NCBI GenBank assembly: GCA_948482415.1
Contig: CAOMFZ010000043.1
Coordinates: forward strand, 1-12,923
DNA length: 12,923 bases
Direction: 5' to 3'
Origin: an uncultured Mailhella sp.
Lineage (GTDB): Bacteria > Desulfobacterota > Desulfovibrionia > Desulfovibrionales > Desulfovibrionaceae
Of the stretch, positions 9,101 through 12,923 are shown in pieces. Position numbers and translations under genes: made by a program. The stretch's first letter is position 1; each line of letters opens with the position of its first letter. The notes under the pieces are model-generated. The model was not told where the DNA came from. It saw only the letters and a program-made list of their open reading frames with translations, and made no database searches.

Positions 9101-9315
9101 ACACCGGTGATATTTTGTTCCAAAATTTGTGTCACAGCTTCTTCTGTGGTACTTGCGGAAGCTCCTAAGTACGTTGCACTAATACGAATGGAAGGCGGTG
9201 CAACTTCAGGATACTGCGCCACAGGCAGCATAAATAATGCTAATCCCCCTGCAAGCATGGTAATAATGGCAAGCACCCATGCAAAAATAGGGCGGTGAAT
9301 AAAAAACCGTGCCAT
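6181..9315 (-). CDS. acrB: RND multidrug efflux transporter, HAE1 family (AcrB-like)
   Basis: The inner-membrane proton-driven pump subunit of a tripartite drug exporter. It is 1044 residues, the family's usual size (Escherichia coli AcrB 1049). The N-terminus MARFFIHRPIFAWVLA is the classical first transmembrane helix. Two duplicated halves are visible, each with a large periplasmic loop (about 30-335 and 560-865) followed by membrane helices (about 338-500 and 868-1035). The proton-relay residues are present: D407 and D408 in GLLVDDAIVVVEN, and K936 in GLSAKNAIM. Its ATG shares one base with the adaptor's stop (TAATG), and a GGAGG site lies 9 bases upstream inside the adaptor gene. It is the last gene of the operon. 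No gene for a TolC-type channel is present in the window. Intact; substrate range cannot be read from sequence. Confidence 0.97.
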   Translation of the reverse strand: MARFFIHRPIFAWVLAIITMLAGGLALFMLPVAQYPEVAPPSIRISATYLGASASTTEEAVTQILEQNITGVDNMIYMKSTSDSNGIATITVSFLQGTDSDIAQVQVQNKIQTAINSLPESVQRLGVKVDKGNSNTLMVVALTCTDGTLDSVDLADYMGSYIKDQISRLPGVGSVQIFGDQYAMRIWLDPQKLYDYNMTASDVVGAISAQNAQVTAGQLGSLPAEKTAQINVVIKGQNLLQTVQEFEDILLRVDESGRSVFLKDVGRVEVGSASYNTTSEIRLRGSGAMGISLASGANALDVKAAVTEKLDELREFLPENMKLIIPYDTTPPIRASVSNVVHTLFEAIVLVFLIMYLFLQNIRATIIPTIAVPVVLLGTFAILLTLGFSINTLSLFAMVLAIGLLVDDAIVVVENVERLMATEKLGPVEAAEKSMDQVSGALVGIVAVLCAVFLPMAFLKGSTGVIYRQFSVTIVTAMLMSLAVALILTPALCATILKQHGHEKKVARFFEWFNGKFERFTAWYHEKVISLLRQGGKMLIAYAIIIVALVGMYLKLPTSFLPDEDAGLCMGIVSLPPNSTRAQTMAVLEDIQRYAIDEEGVLLDNVIAVAGFGMGPQGQNVGVIFVSLKDWSERKGKADSAFAFADRMRKRFANDIRGSIYIMIPPAIIELGTSTGFTLELQDNGGLGHERLIAARNQLMMAAFQNPKIAYVRPTGLEDSVQYEVSFDYQKASSLGLSVSEINNNLAIMLGGMYVNDFLDRGRIKKVYVQGDSPFRMTPDDLLNLSFRNNQGKMVPFSSIAHVEWTQGPAMLERYNGISSVEIQGVSAPGVTSGEAMKIMEEEVAKLGQGFGLSWTGMSYEEEQAGNQTTIVLAISALIVFLALAALYESWTIPFSVILMIPIGVLGAVLGTFILDLSNDIYFQVGLLATMGLSAKNAIMVVEFAKDLMEKEGKSYRAAAAEAARLRLRPILMTSLAFGLGVIPLLLASGAGAASQLAVGGAVFFGTVTATSLGIFFIPTFFAVVAIAVGLFFKKISVRELFRD

Positions 9316-10634
9316 TATGCATTGCCTCCATGGGTTTCATTGGTCTGAACAGCGGCTACTTCATCACCGGCAGTATTGACAGCGTCATCTGCTGCTTTCG
9401 TTTTTGGCGCATTTTCTGCTAAATAATCAGCATCAGGCGGAATATTGGCGTCACTTGCCTTGATAATATTGATATCGCCGTCTTCTGTTACTTTCTGCAC
9501 ACCTTCCAAAATAACGCTGTCACCGTCTTTTAAGCCTTCTGTCACAAGCCAGTTTTCCCCGTAGGTATCACCCAGGGTAATAAACTTACGCACAGATTTT
9601 GCTTTAACCGGATTTTCTTCACTCACTTCCTGATTATGAGCATAGCCTTCTGCCACAAAAACATAGGCTCTGCCGCGGTTATCACGAAGAACAGCCTTTT
9701 GAGGGATTAACAAAGCATTGGCTTCCACTCCGATTTGTACTTTTGCACGCACAAACATGCCGGGCATAAGGTGGTATTGAGGGTTGGCAAAAGATGCACG
9801 CAGCGTAATAGTAGAAGTACTTGCATCAACACCAACGTCCACAAATTCCAGTTTACCAAGACGAGAATATTCTCTGCCGTCATCAAGCAGCAATTTCACA
9901 GGAATATCTAAATTCTGTAAATTACGGGCAGAAGCTTCATCATGGGATTTATCACTTACTTTTTTGGATTTTACCAATTTTTCAATGGAATCAGTCAAAT
10001 CAACATTCATGGGGTCGATTTGATAAATAGTGGTAAGTGCTGCCATTTGGTTATTGGAAACAAGTGTTCCCACAGACACACTGGATTTACTGATTAAACC
10101 GCTGAGAGGGGCAGAAATTTCTGTTCTGTCAAGATTGATTTTTGCAGTCTGCACAGCAGCTTTAGCAGCCTGCACTTCTGCAACTGCCTGTAAATATGCT
10201 GCTCTGACTTCATCATAATCCTGTTGGCTGATGGCATTTTTCTTCCGCAGTTCGCTCATTCTGCGCTCTTTGACGTGGTTGACATTGAGAGAAGCTTCAG
10301 CCTTGGCAAGACTTGCTTTTGCACTTTCATAGCTTGCCTTGTACACTTCATCGTCAATCAGATACAGCACATCGCCTTTATTGACATAGGAACCTTCCTG
10401 ATAGACTCTCTGCCTGATAATGCCTGTTACTTCAGGGCGGACTTCTGCTGTTTCAAAAGCTAAGGTACGTCCCGGCATTTCGTTATATAAAATGACAGGA
10501 CGGGCTTTTACCCTGACTACCCCGACAGAAGCGGCAGGACGCTGCATTGATTGTTGATTATTTGAATCGCCGCAGGCAGTCAATGCTAAAAGTGCAGCTC
10601 CGCAAATTAATGCTCGTTTTAAATTATAAACCAT
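9315..10634 (-). CDS. acrA: RND efflux periplasmic adaptor lipoprotein (AcrA/MexA-like)
   Basis: The membrane-fusion protein linking the RND pump to an outer-membrane channel. It has 439 residues from the ATG at 10634, which has GGAGA 6 bases upstream. An upstream in-frame TTG at 10658 would add 8 residues but is unlikely. The N-terminus MVYNLKRALICGAALLALTA precedes Cys21, a lipobox (LTAC), so it should be lipid-anchored in the periplasm. In order: split lipoyl domain (about 66-94 and 168-192), alpha-helical hairpin of A/K/E-rich coiled coil (98-168), beta-barrel (about 200-300) and membrane-proximal domain (300-395). A low-complexity acidic/alanine-rich tail (396-439) is less typical. It is first gene of the two-gene operon, with a promoter candidate at 10704-10731. 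No adjacent TetR-type repressor is present. Confidence 0.95.
   Translation of the reverse strand: MVYNLKRALICGAALLALTACGDSNNQQSMQRPAASVGVVRVKARPVILYNEMPGRTLAFETAEVRPEVTGIIRQRVYQEGSYVNKGDVLYLIDDEVYKASYESAKASLAKAEASLNVNHVKERRMSELRKKNAISQQDYDEVRAAYLQAVAEVQAAKAAVQTAKINLDRTEISAPLSGLISKSSVSVGTLVSNNQMAALTTIYQIDPMNVDLTDSIEKLVKSKKVSDKSHDEASARNLQNLDIPVKLLLDDGREYSRLGKLEFVDVGVDASTSTITLRASFANPQYHLMPGMFVRAKVQIGVEANALLIPQKAVLRDNRGRAYVFVAEGYAHNQEVSEENPVKAKSVRKFITLGDTYGENWLVTEGLKDGDSVILEGVQKVTEDGDINIIKASDANIPPDADYLAENAPKTKAADDAVNTAGDEVAAVQTNETHGGNA
9325..9329 (-). promoter_or_regulatory. Ribosome binding site of the RND transporter gene
   Basis: GGAGG on the minus strand, 9 bases before the ATG at 9315, inside the end of the adaptor coding sequence. 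It fixes the transporter start at the TAATG overlap. Confidence 0.75.
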
Positions 10635-10640
10635 TCTTAT

Positions 10641-10645
10641 TCTCC
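10641..10645 (-). promoter_or_regulatory. Ribosome binding site deciding the adaptor start
   Basis: GGAGA on the minus strand lies 6 bases before the ATG at 10634. The longer TTG start at 10658 lies upstream of this site and would place the site inside the gene. Confidence 0.7.
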
Positions 10646-10703
10646 AAAATGTTAACAAAATAAACTATAATCAGTTACTTTTATTCTTAGATACAACGGA
10701 AAC

Positions 10704-10731
10704 AGTATACACATTTTTCAAAAAAAGTCCA
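10704..10731 (-). promoter_or_regulatory. Candidate sigma-70 promoter for the efflux operon
   Basis: On the minus strand, TGGACT (10731-10726) is separated by 16 bases from TATACT (10709-10704). The -10 box is one base from consensus; the -35 box is weak (4 of 6). Transcription would begin near 10697, leaving a leader of about 63 bases before the adaptor ATG. Confidence 0.5.
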
Positions 10732-10772
10732 GCAATTAAACCAAAGAAAGACTTGATTAATAAGCTGTTTCA

Positions 10773-10794
10773 TGTCTGTTTGCCTGTTCAGACA
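10773..10794. promoter_or_regulatory. Inverted repeat, candidate LexA (SOS) or TetR-type operator
   Basis: TGTCTG-N10-CAGACA is a perfect 6-bp inverted repeat in the divergent region between the efflux operon and umuDC. Inside it, CTGT-N8-TCAG (10776-10791) differs by one base from the Escherichia coli LexA core CTGT-N8-ACAG. Its CTGTTCAG part also resembles the Myxococcus LexA pattern as I remember it. It ends 12 bases before the umuD -35 box. LexA control of umuDC is the most economical reading; an efflux repressor site is the alternative. Confidence 0.5.
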
Positions 10795-10806
10795 AGCTTT
10801 TATTTC

Positions 10807-10835
10807 TTGACCGTTTTTTTTCGATTTTGTATAAA
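10807..10835 (+). promoter_or_regulatory. Sigma-70 promoter for umuDC
   Basis: TTGACC (10807-10812), a 17-base spacer and TATAAA (10830-10835). Each box is one base from consensus, with optimal spacing. Transcription should begin about 10841-10843, at or next to the ATG at 10842. The in-frame TTG at 10827 would lie upstream of the transcript and can be set aside. Confidence 0.65.
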
Positions 10836-10841
10836 ACAAAC

Positions 10842-11294
10842 ATGAAAATTTCTCATAGATTAGAATTAATCGGCATGGCAAATGATACTTCTTTTTCCAC
10901 AGAAAAAGATTGTCTGCCTCTGTATCTTGCCAGCGTACAAGCGGGCTTTCCCTCTCCAGCTGATGATTATATCGATAAAAAAATCAATTTGCATGAATTT
11001 TTAGTCAGAAATAAAAGTGCAACATTTTTCTTGAAAGCACATGGAGAATCCATGCTTGGCGCAGGTATTTATGACGGAGACCTGCTCATTGTTGACCGTT
11101 CCATTGAAGCCGGTCACAATAAAATCGTCATTGCAGCCATTGACGGAGAACTCACCGTCAAACGCCTTTTGCGCCGTCCGCACCAAGTGGTGCTGGCGCC
11201 TGAAAATCCTGATTATCCTGAATTTGACATCACCCATAAGGAACATGTCTATATTTGGGGCGTGGTAACCTACGCTATTCATAAAATCCAGTAA
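10842..11294 (+). CDS. umuD: UmuD, self-cleaving subunit of DNA polymerase V
   Basis: An S24/LexA-type serine protease homologue. On RecA-DNA filaments it should cleave itself to UmuD', which joins UmuC in translesion polymerase V. The cleavage region reads ASVQAGFPSPADDY; the scissile bond would be Ala-Gly (Cys-Gly in Escherichia coli). The nucleophile Ser is in HGESM and the Lys in ELTVKR. From the ATG at 10875 the protein is 139 residues with Ala23/Gly24, Ser59 and Lys96, each one position from Escherichia coli UmuD (139 aa, cleavage 24/25, Ser60, Lys97). From the ATG at 10842, used here, it is 150 residues (Ala34/Gly35, Ser70, Lys107); the predicted promoter would make that mRNA nearly leaderless. 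Neither start has a clear Shine-Dalgarno site, so the start is open while the function is secure. umuC follows after 26 bp. Confidence 0.93.
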   Translation: MKISHRLELIGMANDTSFSTEKDCLPLYLASVQAGFPSPADDYIDKKINLHEFLVRNKSATFFLKAHGESMLGAGIYDGDLLIVDRSIEAGHNKIVIAAIDGELTVKRLLRRPHQVVLAPENPDYPEFDITHKEHVYIWGVVTYAIHKIQ

Positions 11295-11320
11295 AATATC
11301 CCAATAAACAAAAAAAATAC

Positions 11321-12625
11321 ATGTCCGAAATTCCAGAAAAATATAAAAATATCATCAATCCCAATACTCTCTGGGCTCTTGTTGACTGCAATAATTTTTA
11401 TGCGTCCTGCGAAGAATTATTTCGCCCTGATTTAAAAGGCAAGCCCATTGTGGTGCTTTCCAATAATGACGGCTGTATTGTGGCTCGCTCTCAAAAAGCA
11501 AAGGAACTGGGCATTCCCATGGGCGAACCGGAATATAAAATCCGTTCTTTTTTAAAAGCACACAATGTTGCTGTATTTTCTTCCAATTATGCCCTGTACG
11601 GGGATATTTCCGCACGGGTTATGCAAATCACCGGCGAAATTTGCCCCTGCGAACCCTATTCCATTGACGAAGCATTTTGTCAGTTGGAAGGTGCCCTTTC
11701 CCAAAACAGCCTTGAAATTGCCGGGCTTTTGCGCGAACGCATACAAAAATGGACGGGCATTACCTGTTCCATTGGCATTGCCCCAAGCAAAACTCTGGCT
11801 AAACTGGCTAATCATCTGGCAAAAAAAGGGAATGGCATTTACATGCTGCACCCTGAACAGGACAATTTTGATGAAATTTTAAAGGAAATCCCTGTGCGGG
11901 AAATCTGGGGCATAGGCAGAAAACAAAGCGAAAAACTGATGAAATATTCCATAAAAACTGCCTATGATTATAAAAATGCGCCAGAGGAATGGATACAAAA
12001 AAATTTCACCATACAAGGACTCAAAACCTTGCGCGAACTGCACGGCGTTTCCTGCATTGGTATAGAATTTTCCGATACGCCCAAAAGCCTTATCTGTTCC
12101 CGTTCCTTTGGAAAGCGTATCCAAAGCTTTCAGGAACTTTTGGAAGCTGTTTCATCGTTTACAGTACGGGGAGCAGAACGCCTGCGCCATAAAAATCTTG
12201 CCGCATCAGGCATGTGCGTCCATATCCGCACGTCCCCGCATGCCGAAACCCCGTATCGAAATACCATAAACACAAGTTTTCCCTATCCGTTAAATGATAC
12301 CAAAACAATGCTTCCCCTGGTTAAAGAACTTTTACGGCAAATTTATAAAGAACAGTATTTTTATATGAAAGCAGGCATTATGTTTTATGGCATTTTACCT
12401 GCCAATAAAGTACAAAAAAACTTTTTTTCCCTGCTCCGTGAAAAAGAAGAACAGGAAACGGAGCAGCTTATGCATGCCCTTGATACCATCAATAAACGCT
12501 ATGGAAAACGGACCATAAAATTTGGTGCAGAGGGCATAACCAATGCTGCCTGGCATATGAAACAGGAACATAAATCCCCCTATGACCCGCAGGATTTTAA
12601 TCATTTACCTGTTGCAAAATTGTAG
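11321..12625 (+). CDS. umuC: UmuC, catalytic subunit of error-prone DNA polymerase V (Y family)
   Basis: A translesion polymerase that, with UmuD'2, copies damaged DNA during the SOS response. It has 434 residues (Escherichia coli UmuC 422). The catalytic aspartate D22 and steric-gate Y27 lie in ALVDCNNFYASCEE, and the second catalytic pair D116/E117 in YSIDEAF. Palm, fingers and thumb fill about 1-245 and the little finger about 250-360. QKNFF (365-369) aligns with the Escherichia coli beta-clamp motif QLNLF, a variant form. The C-terminal DUF4113-like segment (about 391-430, RYGKRTIKFGAEG...W...SP) is typical of UmuC rather than DinB. The N-terminus extends about 16 residues beyond the Escherichia coli start; the ATG has only an A-rich stretch upstream. 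It lies 26 bp after umuD, so the two are almost certainly co-transcribed. Confidence 0.96.
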   Translation: MSEIPEKYKNIINPNTLWALVDCNNFYASCEELFRPDLKGKPIVVLSNNDGCIVARSQKAKELGIPMGEPEYKIRSFLKAHNVAVFSSNYALYGDISARVMQITGEICPCEPYSIDEAFCQLEGALSQNSLEIAGLLRERIQKWTGITCSIGIAPSKTLAKLANHLAKKGNGIYMLHPEQDNFDEILKEIPVREIWGIGRKQSEKLMKYSIKTAYDYKNAPEEWIQKNFTIQGLKTLRELHGVSCIGIEFSDTPKSLICSRSFGKRIQSFQELLEAVSSFTVRGAERLRHKNLAASGMCVHIRTSPHAETPYRNTINTSFPYPLNDTKTMLPLVKELLRQIYKEQYFYMKAGIMFYGILPANKVQKNFFSLLREKEEQETEQLMHALDTINKRYGKRTIKFGAEGITNAAWHMKQEHKSPYDPQDFNHLPVAKL

Positions 12626-12627
12626 CT

Positions 12628-12781
12628 TAGAGCATTTCCGATATTCGTTCAACTTTACAGGGAAAGAACTTTATCTCTGCTGTCCATTTGCGTAAAGCTC
12701 GCTCACTCGCTAACGCAAACGACTTCGTCGCCTTCGGTGGCTGTAAAAGTTCTCTCCCTGTACCCTCTCTCAAAACTTTTT
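12628..12781. repeat. Dispersed palindromic repeat unit, right copy (inverted relative to copy A)
   Basis: It starts 3 bases after the umuC stop with an inverted boundary motif, AGAGCATTTCCGATATTCG. The stem TACAGGGAAAGAACTTT (12656-12672) pairs with AAAGTTCTCTCCCTGTA (12746-12762) with one mismatch, closing an insert of 73 bases. Within the insert, TTTGCGT pairs with ACGCAAA, then CGAC-TTC-GTCG and GCC-GGC form small hairpins. Positions 12745-12781 repeat 137-173 perfectly in reverse. The RNA could fold into a branched structure after umuC. Confidence 0.78.
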
Positions 12782-12825
12782 AAGCTATTTTTATATATTT
12801 TTCAGAACTATTTTAAATTATGCTA

Positions 12826-12866
12826 AAACAAACCCGTTGTAGACAACGTCTATAACGGGTTTGTTT
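12826..12866. terminator. Very strong hairpin, probable terminator
   Basis: The 19-base arm AAACAAACCCGTTGTAGAC pairs with GTCTATAACGGGTTTGTTT, all Watson-Crick except one G-U, around a 3-base loop. A-rich sequence on the left and TTTGTTTAAT on the right would serve transcripts in either direction. It lies about 200 bases beyond umuC. Its right arm recurs at positions 1-15 (TCTATAACGGTTTTG), so the hairpin type is used more than once nearby. Confidence 0.65.
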
Positions 12867-12902
12867 AATATGTCGTTTCTTGTTGTTCTTGGGGAAATTT
12901 AT

Positions 12903-12923
12903 TTTAAAAAGTTTTGTAAAGGG
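12903..12923. repeat. Start of a further repeat copy, cut by the window edge
   Basis: The last 21 bases are a perfect reverse-complement match to 5954-5974, the flank of the TGCAGGGG hairpin. A further copy of that hairpin probably begins just beyond the window. Confidence 0.6.

Noticed and set aside
10635..10658. Longer adaptor starting at TTG 10658
   Set aside because: It would include the GGAGA site as coding sequence and place charged and bulky residues (LTFWRIR) before an otherwise normal lipoprotein signal peptide.
10827..10841. TTG start for umuD at 10827
   Set aside because: It would begin between the -35 and -10 boxes of the predicted promoter and has no ribosome site.
11321..12625. 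Assignment of the polymerase as DinB (Pol IV)
   Set aside because: The upstream UmuD partner, the YSIDEAFC motif and the DUF4113-like C-terminus are those of UmuC.

Overview
The window is AT-rich bacterial DNA, clearly Gram-negative: it carries an RND efflux pump with a lipoprotein periplasmic adaptor and an error-prone polymerase V pair of UmuD/UmuC type. Gene content and a candidate LexA-type operator that partly resembles the delta-proteobacterial pattern would fit a low-GC member of the Desulfovibrio/Bilophila/Lawsonia side of the Desulfobacterota. That assignment is an impression, not a demonstration. No rRNA, tRNA, CRISPR array, transposase or integrase gene was seen.

Layout. Positions 1-294 are non-coding and repeat-rich. 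Positions 295-5875 hold a tight two-gene plus-strand unit: an 857-residue dynamin-like GTPase with a membrane-hairpin segment, then (1 bp later) a 1001-residue protein joining an MrfA-type DEAH/DUF1998 helicase to an MrfB-type DEDDy exonuclease. Positions 5876-6180 are a second repeat-rich spacer ending in a bidirectional terminator. The convergent minus-strand operon 10634-6181 encodes the adaptor (AcrA-like) and the inner-membrane RND transporter (AcrB-like), overlapping by one base. Positions 10635-10841 form the divergent regulatory region. Positions 10842-12625 encode UmuD and UmuC. Positions 12626-12923 are a third repeat-rich spacer with a very strong hairpin.

Function. Three stress-related modules sit side by side: a membrane-remodelling GTPase coupled to a DNA-repair helicase-nuclease, a multidrug efflux pump whose outer-membrane channel is not encoded here, and SOS translesion synthesis. 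The MrfA-MrfB fusion is the most interesting coding feature. In Bacillus subtilis the two activities are separate adjacent genes acting in mitomycin-adduct repair; here they are one polypeptide, apparently translationally coupled to a dynamin-like protein. Whether the pair is a repair or a defence module cannot be settled from this sequence.

Non-coding structure. All three long spacers contain the same family of mosaic palindromic repeats. A boundary motif (AGCRTTTCC / GGAAAYGCT) and a hairpin stem (about TACAGGGAAAGAACTTT) recur in both orientations. The stem closes either a 4-nt loop or a 50-75-nt insert.
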